Assembly: GCA_947372535.1 (NCBI GenBank)
Contig: CANBUA010000270.1
Span: forward strand, 1-6,304
Direction of reading: 5' to 3'
DNA: 6,304 bases
Source of the DNA: Burkholderiales bacterium
Lineage (GTDB): Bacteria; Pseudomonadota; Gammaproteobacteria; Burkholderiales; Burkholderiaceae
Part shown: one piece after another, positions 1 through 6,083 of the stretch
How positions within the stretch are numbered: position 1 is the stretch's first letter
How the letters are laid out: every line of letters starts with the position of its first letter
Made by a program: the position numbers and the translations under genes
Notes under the pieces: generated by a model
What the model saw: only the letters and a program-made list of their open reading frames with translations
What the model was told of the DNA's origin: nothing
The model's database searches: none

Positions 1-1
1 C

Positions 2-259
2 CGCCGGGCGCTGGCCTCGTTTGAAGCGCTGGCCGCCGAGCTGGGCGTGCACAGCATCGGCCTGCACGTCTTTGGCCACAACGCGGCCGCGCGGGCCCTG
101 TATGCCTCACTGGGCTTTGCTGTCATCAGCCTCAACCTGCAGAAGGTGCCGGGCTACTTGGGCGCCCTCAATGAACGGTGCCCGTCGGCCAACGACGTGG
201 GCGAGACACCGGCGTGGCCTTCGCGTCCACCAGGGACTTTGCAGTCACCCGGTTGCTGA
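2..259 (+). CDS. GNAT-family N-acetyltransferase, C-terminal part (5' end outside window)
   Basis: Only the last 85 codons are visible, and the gene enters from the left edge with no start. The segment GLHVFGHNAAARALYASLGF is the classic C-terminal half of a GCN5-related acetyltransferase: a beta strand, then N-x-x-A-x-x-LY-x-x-x-GF, which in this family holds the end of the acetyl-CoA binding fold. Such enzymes transfer an acetyl group from acetyl-CoA to an amine of a small molecule or protein; the substrate cannot be read from this fragment. After the usual family end (around LNLQK, near position 145) the frame stays open for about 38 more residues of low-complexity, Pro/Ser-rich sequence up to TGA 257-259. 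This tail runs antisense through the 3' end of the convergent lipoprotein gene, giving a 92-bp overlap. The tail may be poorly conserved. I am confident of the family and unsure of the exact role. Confidence 0.82.
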   Translation, partial: RRALASFEALAAELGVHSIGLHVFGHNAAARALYASLGFAVISLNLQKVPGYLGALNERCPSANDVGETPAWPSRPPGTLQSPGC

Positions 260-2924
260 CGCTTGATGCCAGGGGCGTCAGGTCAGGGAGGGGCGCCACG
301 ATGAAGTTCTGGTTGCCGACTGCAAACAAGGTCTGCCCATCCGGGCTGATGGCCATGCGGACATCGCAACCGTCCGAGTAGCTCACATGGCAGGCCGGGT
401 AGTGCTGCAGGTCGAAACTGCCCAGCATGGGCAGGTACAGGCTGTTGGCGGGCATGGTGCTGGCATCGAACACATAGACCCTGGGCTTTTGCGTCGGGTC
501 CGTCTGGGTCTGGGCGGCCACCGGGTAGCTCAACACATAGACGCGGTTGCCATCGGGCGAGATCATCGAGCCCACGGCGAAGTGATCGACATCGGGCATG
601 GCCAGCCTGCCGACCAGACCAAAGGAGGCGTCGCGCACCTCCCAGGTGTCCAGGAGCAGCCGGTTGCCGTTGTCGGACAGGCTGAGGTTGTACTCGAAGG
701 TCAGGTCTGCGGGGTTGTTGTGCAGCTCCAGGTCGGTGGTGTCCATGTAGAGCATCGGCGGCTGCGGCGAAATCGAGGCGCTTTGCACGATCACCATGCG
801 CTCGCCGTCGCGGGACATCGCCATCCACGGGCCACCGTAGAAATCCGTCGCGATGTTGGGCACCAGGGCTTTGACCGTCTTGCTGCGGTGGTCGAAATAG
901 CTGAGGCTGTTCCAGCCACTGCCCAGGTTCATCCACGAGCGCCCGTCGTTGGTCGAGGGGATGCCGAACCGGAGGTAGGTGAAGCTGTCGCCCGACGGCT
1001 TCTTGGTGTCGAGCTGGAAAGTGGTGGCCAGGGTGTCCGGGTTCAGCAGGCTGATCCGGCCTGCGGTGGACAAGGTGATCAGGCTGTCGCCTTCGGGCGA
1101 CATGCCCAGGTTGCTCACCGCCACCATCGACACGCTGGCCGAGGTCCAGGTGCTGCCATTGAACTGGTAGCGCTGCACGCGCTCGCCTTCTCTGTTCAGG
1201 AAGAACGCCGCCTTTCGCCAGGGGTCATACACCATCCAGTACGGGTTGCCGCTGGTGGGGAAGGCGCCGTAGGTGAAGGTGCTGGGCGCCACCACGCGCA
1301 GGTTGACGGTGTCGGCCGGCAGGTCGAGTTCGTTCCGGATGCCCAGCTTGTAGGCGCCGGCATTGAGCGCGGGCAGTTGCACCACGAGCTGGGTGTCGTT
1401 GATGCGCTGCACATTGACGGGCTGCACGCCGCCGGCGTCCACACTGGTCGACAGCGAGGTGATGCCGTTGAAGCCCCGCCCTCGCAGGCGCACGGTCTGC
1501 GGCTGGTTGGCCACGAGCACGTAGGGCCCGACGAACTGCGCTTCAGACAGCTGCTTGTGCAGCGACACCTTGAACGAGACGGGGGTGATGTAGCTCACCG
1601 AAGGGGTCACCTTGACCGTGGTCTGGATGTCGCTGTAGTTGGGCACCTGCGCCAGCAGGGTGGTGTCGACGGCGTAGTCCACCGTGCTGCCTGTCTGACC
1701 CGTGGCCCGGCTCAGTTTCAACCAGGGCGCATCGGTGCTGGCCGTCCAGTTCACGGGCGCGCCACTGACCAGGTTGATGGCGACGCGGCCTTGCAGGGCG
1801 CTCGCCGTGGTGTTGGGCAGCACCGACAAGGCGAGGTCTGCGGGCTGAACCAGGCCGGAGCCCACCGTCAAGGTCACGGGAATGACCAGGGGCGCCAGTG
1901 CCAAGGGGTGCGTCACCTGCAGGCGTGCCGTGTAGACCCCGGCGGCCAGTTGTGCGGCCGAAGCCGTCACGGACAGCCCGGACTCGGTGGCAGAAACGCT
2001 CAGCCAGTCTGCGGGCTTGCCACCCGAGGTCGCGCTGTATTGCAGGTCCTTGCGTTCTCCACCCCAGGTCGGCAGGAAGATCGCCACCGACTGGGAGGGC
2101 GCCTGGGTGTTCTCAACGGCACTGAAGGTCAACGAAGGGGCCGACGCCCTCAGGTCCAGATCACCGCCCACTGGCGCTTGAACGTTGTAGTTGACGAACA
2201 CATTGGTGACCTGTCCATCGACGTTGATTTCGATGTTGCCGGCGTAGGCGCCCGAGTGCAGGGAGCCGGCCGAGAAGGGCAGGACGTTGCCATCCGGCGT
2301 GCCCAGGCTCAGCCAGCCTGCACCGTTCGTGACCCGTGCGGTGAAGGTGCTGGCCCCTTCCGGCAATTGCAGTGTGACGCTGCCAGACGCGGACTGGCCG
2401 CTGATGGCGCCGATGTCGACACGCGAAGGGACCTTGAGCACCTTCTTCACATGAACCGTGTAGCTGACCGGGATGGGCGTGCCGCCAATGGGGTGGGCGC
2501 ACTGGCTGTCCGAGCAGGCGTAAAACAGCACGCGACCTGCGTAGTCCCCGGCCGGGAGTGATGCAGGGCTCACACGGAACTGCGCGTCGGCTTGCGTGAA
2601 TGTGGCCGGGATGTAGGGCGAAATGCCTTGCCCTTCGGTGGTGGCCAGCACATAGAGTGCACCGGGCAATGGACCGTGCGGCGTGGCCGTGACCACAACC
2701 GGTGAAGACAGGAAACTGCCCTCGGTGTAGGTGAACGCGATGCTGGTCTTGTCCAGGGTCACGCTGAAGCCGGTTGCATCCGTGCCTGAAGGCGAGGCGG
2801 AGGACCCGCCGCCACCGCCACCGCCGCCGCACGCGAGCAGGGAGCCCAGCAACAAGGTGCCTGCGGCGAATTTTGCCTGGCGACAGATCGCGCCCAGCCA
2901 TTGAACAAGGTCAGACATGCCCAT
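168..2924 (-). CDS. Large exported lipoprotein: BACON/Ig-like repeats, IPT/TIG-like domain, C-terminal beta-propeller
   Basis: This encodes 918 aa from ATG 2924. A second ATG two codons in (2918) is equally possible; upstream lie GGGGAG (10 nt from 2924) and AGGGA (6 nt from 2918). The frame is open to 3068 but that extension lacks export features. The N-terminus is a lipoprotein signal: hydrophobic AAGTLLLGSLLAC with lipobox LLAC and lipidated Cys32, followed by eight glycines. Four beta-sandwich units follow at about 53-160, 163-250, 255-355 and 361-456. The first three share a motif like S-x-L-x-x-G-x-Y-x-x-x-(I/L/V), and units 2 to 4 contain GWLSL, DWLSV or PWLKL, as in BACON-type domains. 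An IPT/TIG-like unit (FVGPYVLVANQPQTVRLRGRGF) spans about 464-545. Residues 549-882 look like a beta-propeller with MSPEGDSL, ISPDGNRVYVL and ISPDGQTLFAV blades. Cys pairs 137/142 and 845/853 suggest periplasmic disulfides. It is probably an envelope-anchored binding or adhesion protein; the ligand is unknown. Confidence 0.85.
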   Translation of the reverse strand: MGMSDLVQWLGAICRQAKFAAGTLLLGSLLACGGGGGGGGSSASPSGTDATGFSVTLDKTSIAFTYTEGSFLSSPVVVTATPHGPLPGALYVLATTEGQGISPYIPATFTQADAQFRVSPASLPAGDYAGRVLFYACSDSQCAHPIGGTPIPVSYTVHVKKVLKVPSRVDIGAISGQSASGSVTLQLPEGASTFTARVTNGAGWLSLGTPDGNVLPFSAGSLHSGAYAGNIEINVDGQVTNVFVNYNVQAPVGGDLDLRASAPSLTFSAVENTQAPSQSVAIFLPTWGGERKDLQYSATSGGKPADWLSVSATESGLSVTASAAQLAAGVYTARLQVTHPLALAPLVIPVTLTVGSGLVQPADLALSVLPNTTASALQGRVAINLVSGAPVNWTASTDAPWLKLSRATGQTGSTVDYAVDTTLLAQVPNYSDIQTTVKVTPSVSYITPVSFKVSLHKQLSEAQFVGPYVLVANQPQTVRLRGRGFNGITSLSTSVDAGGVQPVNVQRINDTQLVVQLPALNAGAYKLGIRNELDLPADTVNLRVVAPSTFTYGAFPTSGNPYWMVYDPWRKAAFFLNREGERVQRYQFNGSTWTSASVSMVAVSNLGMSPEGDSLITLSTAGRISLLNPDTLATTFQLDTKKPSGDSFTYLRFGIPSTNDGRSWMNLGSGWNSLSYFDHRSKTVKALVPNIATDFYGGPWMAMSRDGERMVIVQSASISPQPPMLYMDTTDLELHNNPADLTFEYNLSLSDNGNRLLLDTWEVRDASFGLVGRLAMPDVDHFAVGSMISPDGNRVYVLSYPVAAQTQTDPTQKPRVYVFDASTMPANSLYLPMLGSFDLQHYPACHVSYSDGCDVRMAISPDGQTLFAVGNQNFIVAPLPDLTPLASSVSNRVTAKSLVDAKATPVSRPRRWPTGTVH

Positions 2925-2934
2925 TCCCTGAAGA

Positions 2935-2951
2935 CTCCCCGCAGCAGGGAG
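2935..2951 (-). promoter_or_regulatory. Ribosome-binding region of the lipoprotein gene, within a small predicted hairpin
   Basis: Read on the minus strand, CTCCC, a 7-nt loop (TGCTGCG), then GGGAG can form a 5-bp stem. The 3' arm is the GGGGAG Shine-Dalgarno candidate that lies 10 nt before ATG 2924. If the hairpin forms, it would mask this site and favour the second AGGGA site that serves ATG 2918. The complementarity is visible; any regulatory role is inference, and a 5-bp stem is common by chance in GC-rich DNA. Confidence 0.25.
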
Positions 2952-3147
2952 CAGCGTTTTTGTAAGAGTCCGATGAACTGCTGTGCGAAGTCTAGTCGGC
3001 TCATTCCCGCCACATCCCCCCTGCATTGCGGGGGCGTCGGCTTGACACGATCGGGCGATCCCTGGCACCTTGCTGTGCCGCCAGCGAAGGCGAGCCCCGA
3101 TTCATGACCGCCGACCCTTTGCGCCACACCACATGCTGGTCTGACTG

Positions 3148-3161
3148 AATAGAGTCCGTAA
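3148..3161 (+). repeat. 14-bp repeat, left copy (AATAGAGTCCGTAA)
   Basis: The sequence AATAGAGTCCGTAA lies 76 bp upstream of the first gene of the defence operon. Its exact reverse complement occurs at 6058-6071 and a copy with one change at 6014-6027, so the copies face each other across the three-gene module. It may be a terminal inverted repeat, a recombinase site or a shared regulator site; the sequence alone does not decide between these. Confidence 0.7.
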
Positions 3162-3237
3162 ATGGAAATGGCGATCGCACTTAACCGAGCTTGCTTATGA
3201 CCCGACTCAAGCGCGGCTGGTATGACACGGACACGGC

Positions 3238-3687
3238 ATGACCACAATATTCAATGCGCTAGACCAGATCGATGCGGAGTCAAAATTTATCCGACAGTAC
3301 GTCGGCGCTATTTTGGTAGACTCACTAAAAATGAGTACCAGCCGCGACCGTTCGAACAACATCTTGGCAGAGCACGCCACTTGCGATCGGGCGGCGGAAA
3401 AATGGGATGCAAAATGTCTTGCCTTTCAGCTTAGTGAAATGGCTTCCTGTGGCCGGTTCAACCACTGCCGTAATTTCATGCTACCTGTTCTTCTGTATCA
3501 CGATCGAGTCGGCATCGTTGAGATTGTTCGAGAGCAGGTGCGTACATTGATGCAATTGGCTGTGCGAACCGAGCGCACTTTGGGTATGCCAAAAGAGCGT
3601 TGTTCGGCATTGATCGAATCTGCTGTTTGCGAGCGCACGGTTGCGAGCACCGCACCTGACACTGAGGATATGTCCTATGCGGCTTGA
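3238..3687 (+). CDS. Hypothetical protein (149 aa), first gene of the Septu operon
   Basis: I do not recognise this protein. The frame is closed upstream by TGA at 3223-3225, so ATG 3238 is the first possible ATG; only a weak GGA lies 6 nt before it. The product is soluble and probably mostly helical, with no signal peptide or clear membrane segment. A central stretch (FNHCRNFMLPVLLYHDRVGIVEIVREQVRTLMQLAVRTER, given here only as residues about 74-113) looks like paired helices. It has six cysteines, including CGRFNHC at about 71-77, but no clear zinc-finger spacing. Its stop lies 8 bp past the start of the ATPase gene, an 11-bp overlap that implies translational coupling and a shared transcript. 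It could be an extra subunit, a regulator or sensor of the ATPase-nuclease pair, or a poorly conserved leader gene. It has no reverse-transcriptase motif, so it is not a retron RT. Confidence 0.65.
   Translation: MTTIFNALDQIDAESKFIRQYVGAILVDSLKMSTSRDRSNNILAEHATCDRAAEKWDAKCLAFQLSEMASCGRFNHCRNFMLPVLLYHDRVGIVEIVREQVRTLMQLAVRTERTLGMPKERCSALIESAVCERTVASTAPDTEDMSYAA
3664..3668 (+). promoter_or_regulatory. Ribosome-binding site that sets the ptuA start
   Basis: GAGGA lies 8 nt before ATG 3677. This supports 3677 as the start rather than the in-frame ATG at 3641, which has no such site and would add 12 residues ahead of the conserved MRLETLRLQNFRG N-terminus. The site is inside the 3' end of the upstream 149-aa gene, consistent with coupled translation. 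Confidence 0.7.
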
Positions 3688-5110
3688 AACACTGCGTTTG
3701 CAGAACTTCCGGGGCTATGCGGACAGAAAGTTCGCGCTGCACCCTCAATTCAACCTAGTGGTCGGTGAAAACGGCGCGGGTAAAACCTCTTTGCTGGAAG
3801 CGGCAGCGGTGGCCATTGGTTCGTGGCTACTGGGCTTTCGTGGCCATGACTCGCGGAACATCTGGCCCAGAGATGTGCGGCAGGTAATCGAATTCGTCGA
3901 GAATAGATACCGAGAGTTGCCACAGTACCCGGTGCGGGTGTCTGCTACGGGCGTTCTGCACATTGCGCGAATGGGCAGAGTTGACGGTGACATTGGGTAC
4001 TTGCAGCCAGACGACTTAGCAAAACCTTATCCTCGTGAGCAGCAGATCCATTGGGAAAGATCCATTGAAGCTACCGGTGGTAAGACCTCGCGTCGGGGCG
4101 CAAATTCACTGAAGAAATATGCCGAGTTAATGGCATCTGCTGTACTCAAGCAAGAGCCGATGGTTTTGCCGCTGATTCGATACTTCGGCGCCGGTCGTTT
4201 GTGGGAGTCTGTGCGAGATACCGAAGGCAAGGCGCTGAGCAAGCACAAAGGAAAGCAACCTGTCGAGCTTGCGGAAAATGCCGACGAGATCGATAAAGCG
4301 TTTCATGAACATGAGCGCTTGTCGGAGCCGTTCTATGGCTATCGAATGAGCGTAGACAAGCGTTGCAACCCTGACGACTTGATTCGATGGATGGGTGTTG
4401 AGCGACTTAACGAGCTGGATGAAGAAGAGTCGTCTCTGGCATTGCGTTTGGTTTATAAAGCTATTGAAACCATGCTTCCCGAGATCGAGTCAGCGCGCTA
4501 CAGCACCAAGCTGCGTACGCTCGTCTTGAAGTACCGAAGCGGTGAGCGGCATACGTTTTCCGAGTTGAGCGATGGATATCGCAACGTGGTGGCCATTGCT
4601 GCGGATTTGGCGATCAAGGCCGCCATGCTGAATCCCCAATTGGTCGAACGGGCCTTGGAGTTGACGCCAGGTGTTGTGTTGATCGACGAACTAGATCTTC
4701 ATTTGCACCCCAAATGGCAGCGGCGAATCATTGAAGATCTACGGCGCGCGTTCCCCATGCTGCAATTCATCTGCACGACGCATTCCCCCTTCTTGATCCA
4801 GTCTTTGCGCAGCGGTGAAGAGCTGATTGTTCTCGATGGCCAGCCCATCTCAGGCCTCGGCAACATGCCGGTGCAAGATATTGCTAGAGGCATCATGGGC
4901 GTCAGCAACACCGAGGTCAGCGAGGAATACGAGGCCATGAAGCAGGCCGCGCGTCAGTATTTGGAGACCTTAGAGGAAGCTGAGATGGTGCCGCAAGACA
5001 AGCAGGAGGCGTTCAAACAGAAGCTGGCTGAAGGGGTTGCTCCGTATGCCCATAACCCGGCGTATCAGGCCTTCCTGGAGTTGAAGCGCGCAGTCAAGTT
5101 GGGGGAATGA
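3677..5110 (+). CDS. ptuA: Septu ATPase PtuA (ABC/SMC-like AAA ATPase, 477 aa)
   Basis: This is an ABC-type ATPase of the overcoming-lysogenization/RecF-like kind. The N-terminus MRLETLRLQNFRGY is the typical opening beta strand. Walker A is GENGAGKT (30-37), the signature is LSDGYR (297-302), Walker B is VVLIDELD (333-340) with likely catalytic E338, followed by LHLHPKWQ, and the switch histidine is H369 in TTHSPF. The segment PLIRYFGAGRLW (165-176) and the C-terminal YQAFLELKRAVKLG (463-476) are features I associate with ATPases paired with HNH nucleases in Septu and retron-Septu loci. All ATPase motifs are intact and length is normal. It ends 4 bp before the HNH nuclease gene. In characterised Septu, PtuA oligomerises, binds PtuB and controls its nuclease activity in a nucleotide-dependent way during phage infection; that role is inferred here from family and neighbour. 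The start is set by GAGGA upstream. Confidence 0.85.
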   Translation: MRLETLRLQNFRGYADRKFALHPQFNLVVGENGAGKTSLLEAAAVAIGSWLLGFRGHDSRNIWPRDVRQVIEFVENRYRELPQYPVRVSATGVLHIARMGRVDGDIGYLQPDDLAKPYPREQQIHWERSIEATGGKTSRRGANSLKKYAELMASAVLKQEPMVLPLIRYFGAGRLWESVRDTEGKALSKHKGKQPVELAENADEIDKAFHEHERLSEPFYGYRMSVDKRCNPDDLIRWMGVERLNELDEEESSLALRLVYKAIETMLPEIESARYSTKLRTLVLKYRSGERHTFSELSDGYRNVVAIAADLAIKAAMLNPQLVERALELTPGVVLIDELDLHLHPKWQRRIIEDLRRAFPMLQFICTTHSPFLIQSLRSGEELIVLDGQPISGLGNMPVQDIARGIMGVSNTEVSEEYEAMKQAARQYLETLEEAEMVPQDKQEAFKQKLAEGVAPYAHNPAYQAFLELKRAVKLGE

Positions 5111-5114
5111 CAAC

Positions 5115-5849
5115 ATGCGTCCAGTTCAAAGAGGGGGGTCAACACAGGCCACGGACTTTGCCAACTATGACGACGCCAAGGGCCACTTGGTTTCTAGGTT
5201 GGGGCGGTATTGCAGCTATTGCGAACGTAGGGTTGCGACCAATTTGGCTGTGGAACATATCCAGCCAAAGGGCCTCGCTGCGTACGTTCATTTGAGCGGA
5301 TGCTGGGAAAACTTCCTGTTGGGGTGCGTGAATTGCAATTCAACCAAGAAGGATAAAGACGTAGTTCTGGTCGATACGCTTCTGCCCGATCGAGACAACA
5401 CATTCGCCGCTTATGAATACTCTGCGGACGGACGAGTCGAGCCCGCAGGTCTTTTGCTTCCGGCGCTGCGGGCGCATGCTGCGAGGCTGTTGTCTGTGGT
5501 GGGGCTGGACAAGCCCATCTCTGAAGTGCTCGATGAGAACGGCAAGCAGGTGGCGCTTGATCGAGTTTCTCAGCGTATGGAGGTTTGGGGGATCGCGCAG
5601 GAAGTCAAGAAGGATGTGGATGCGGATCCGGTCAATGAGGCTGTCCGGCGTGGGGCGGTGCGCACAGCGACTGCCGAAGGCTTCTTCAGCATCTGGATGA
5701 TTGTGTTTGCTAACGACGTAGACATGCGAAACCGGCTGATCGATGCCTTTCCAGGCACCCGCAGTAGCGGATGTTTTGATCCAGTGACTACTCAATCTGT
5801 TCGCCCTGCGCCCAATCCAGACAGATTGCCGGGTGGGGGCAAGATTTGA
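5115..5849 (+). CDS. ptuB: Septu HNH endonuclease PtuB (244 aa)
   Basis: This is an HNH nuclease with a four-cysteine zinc site. Residues 32-37 read YCSYCE (C33, C36), VEHIQPK gives the catalytic histidine H48 preceded by E47, and WENFLLGCVNCNSTK holds N66, C71, C74 and N75. This C-x2-C ... EHI-x-PK ... W-x-N-x-LLxC-x2-CN-x2-K pattern matches the PtuB-like nuclease family (named TIGR02646 in many annotations). The C-terminal IDAFPGTRSSGCFD (208-222) and the final GGGKI are also family-like. ATG 5115 follows the ptuA stop by 4 bp, with GGGGGA 8 nt upstream, so the two are cotranscribed and probably coupled. All metal and catalytic residues are present, so it is likely active. It is expected to nick or cleave nucleic acid when released from PtuA control in infection; the target is not evident from sequence. 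Confidence 0.87.
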   Translation: MRPVQRGGSTQATDFANYDDAKGHLVSRLGRYCSYCERRVATNLAVEHIQPKGLAAYVHLSGCWENFLLGCVNCNSTKKDKDVVLVDTLLPDRDNTFAAYEYSADGRVEPAGLLLPALRAHAARLLSVVGLDKPISEVLDENGKQVALDRVSQRMEVWGIAQEVKKDVDADPVNEAVRRGAVRTATAEGFFSIWMIVFANDVDMRNRLIDAFPGTRSSGCFDPVTTQSVRPAPNPDRLPGGGKI

Positions 5850-5957
5850 GCAACGTGCGCCATAGCGAGATAGCTTCGAGTCGTCTATCGAGGCAAAGCT
5901 GTTATTTGGAGGTTGGTGTTGATTGGCAAATGATTGTTGTGGATCGGGCACTTGCTG

Positions 5958-5982
5958 GAGCCCAACTTTGGCTCGGCGTTTT
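5958..5982 (+). terminator. Weak candidate terminator after ptuB
   Basis: GAGCC, a 7-nt loop (CAACTTT) and GGCTC form a 5-bp GC-rich stem, followed after GGCG by TTTT. It lies about 110 bp past the ptuB stop and upstream of gph. The stem is short and the T run brief and displaced, so this would be an inefficient terminator at best. Confidence 0.25.
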
Positions 5983-6013
5983 CCATCAATGACCCCAAAT
6001 GTGTCGCGGATTT

Positions 6014-6027
6014 TTACGGGCTCTATT
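6014..6027 (-). repeat. 14-bp repeat, inner right copy (one mismatch)
   Basis: The plus strand reads TTACGGGCTCTATT, which differs at one base from TTACGGACTCTATT at 6058-6071. The two lie in direct orientation 44 bp apart. On the minus strand this copy reads AATAGAGCCCGTAA and continues with A, as does the left copy at 3148, so these two share one base more than the 14-bp core. Its position inside the right boundary resembles stacked protein-binding sites at an element end or in an operator. Confidence 0.65.
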
Positions 6028-6057
6028 TTCTGAGACTCACGCAGAATGGCTGAAATA

Positions 6058-6071
6058 TTACGGACTCTATT
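6058..6071 (-). repeat. 14-bp repeat, outer right copy (exact inverse of left copy)
   Basis: The plus strand reads TTACGGACTCTATT, the exact reverse complement of 3148-3161. It ends 12 bp before the gph start codon, so whatever binds or recombines here sits directly at the gph translation start region. It marks the right boundary of the low-GC segment; gph itself returns to high GC immediately afterwards. Confidence 0.7.
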
Positions 6072-6083
6072 AAGCCGAACCCT

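Larger units (their letters stand above)
2925..3237. other. Divergent intergenic region between lipoprotein gene and Septu operon
   Basis: This 313-bp stretch separates two divergently read units and must hold both promoters, but I see no strong sigma-70 promoter on either strand. Plus-strand candidates are weak: TTGACA at 3042-3047 lacks a -10 at proper spacing, and an extended -10-like TGGTATGAC (3218-3226) would start transcription only a few bases before the 3238 ATG. A minus-strand TACAAA (2964-2959) is a weak -10 for the lipoprotein gene. A 5-bp hairpin GGCAC/GTGCC sits at 3064-3079, and the palindrome GCGATCGC at 3171-3178. One copy of the 14-bp repeat is at 3148-3161. No convincing gene, tRNA or retron-like RNA is visible. 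Confidence 0.6.
3148..6071. mobile_element. Candidate inserted defence module bounded by 14-bp inverted repeats
   Basis: The 2.9-kb interval starts and ends with the exact inverted repeat AATAGAGTCCGTAA / TTACGGACTCTATT. It holds the complete three-gene Septu operon and nothing of the flanking genes. The inside is less GC-rich than the surroundings: for example 26 of 60 bases are G or C at 3241-3300 and 25 of 60 at 5881-5940, against 43 of 60 at 1261-1320. No transposase, integrase or obvious target-site duplication is present (left flank ends GACTG, right flank begins AAGCC). If mobile it would have to be moved in trans, or be a decayed or recombination-acquired cassette. The boundaries are inference from repeat position. 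Confidence 0.35.

Noticed and set aside
387..2561. 724-codon open frame on the plus strand
   Set aside because: It lies fully antisense to the lipoprotein gene, is rich in His/Gly/Arg/Gln/Val without domains, and is the usual mirror frame of GC-rich coding DNA. The minus-strand frame has a signal peptide and domains.
3062..3079. Sigma-54-like TGGCAC...TTGCT
   Set aside because: Both half-elements are present, but only 6 bp separate the GG and GC pairs instead of the required 10.
3162..3200. 12-codon leader peptide (MEMAIALNRACL) upstream of the operon
   Set aside because: It has no clear ribosome-binding site and no attenuator-like structure after it; a frame this short is expected by chance.
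2925..3237. Possible retron non-coding RNA upstream of a PtuA-PtuB pair
   Set aside because: No reverse transcriptase is present and no long paired a1/a2 arms are visible, so a retron is not supported.
3641..3676. Upstream ATG for ptuA adding 12 residues
   Set aside because: No ribosome-binding site precedes it, and the conserved family N-terminus begins at ATG 3677, which has GAGGA at proper spacing.
6023..6048. Similarity of this stretch to 3308-3333 (20 of 26 bases, sharing CTATTTT and AGACTCAC)
   Set aside because: A match of this quality is expected about once by chance in a window of this size, and the 3308 copy is inside the 149-aa coding frame.
6030..6071. Partial resemblance to Tn3-family terminal repeats (CTCAGAAAA on the minus strand, CGCAGAAT on the plus strand)
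   Set aside because: Only 8-10 bases match, the outer GGGG is missing, and the two matches point in opposite directions.
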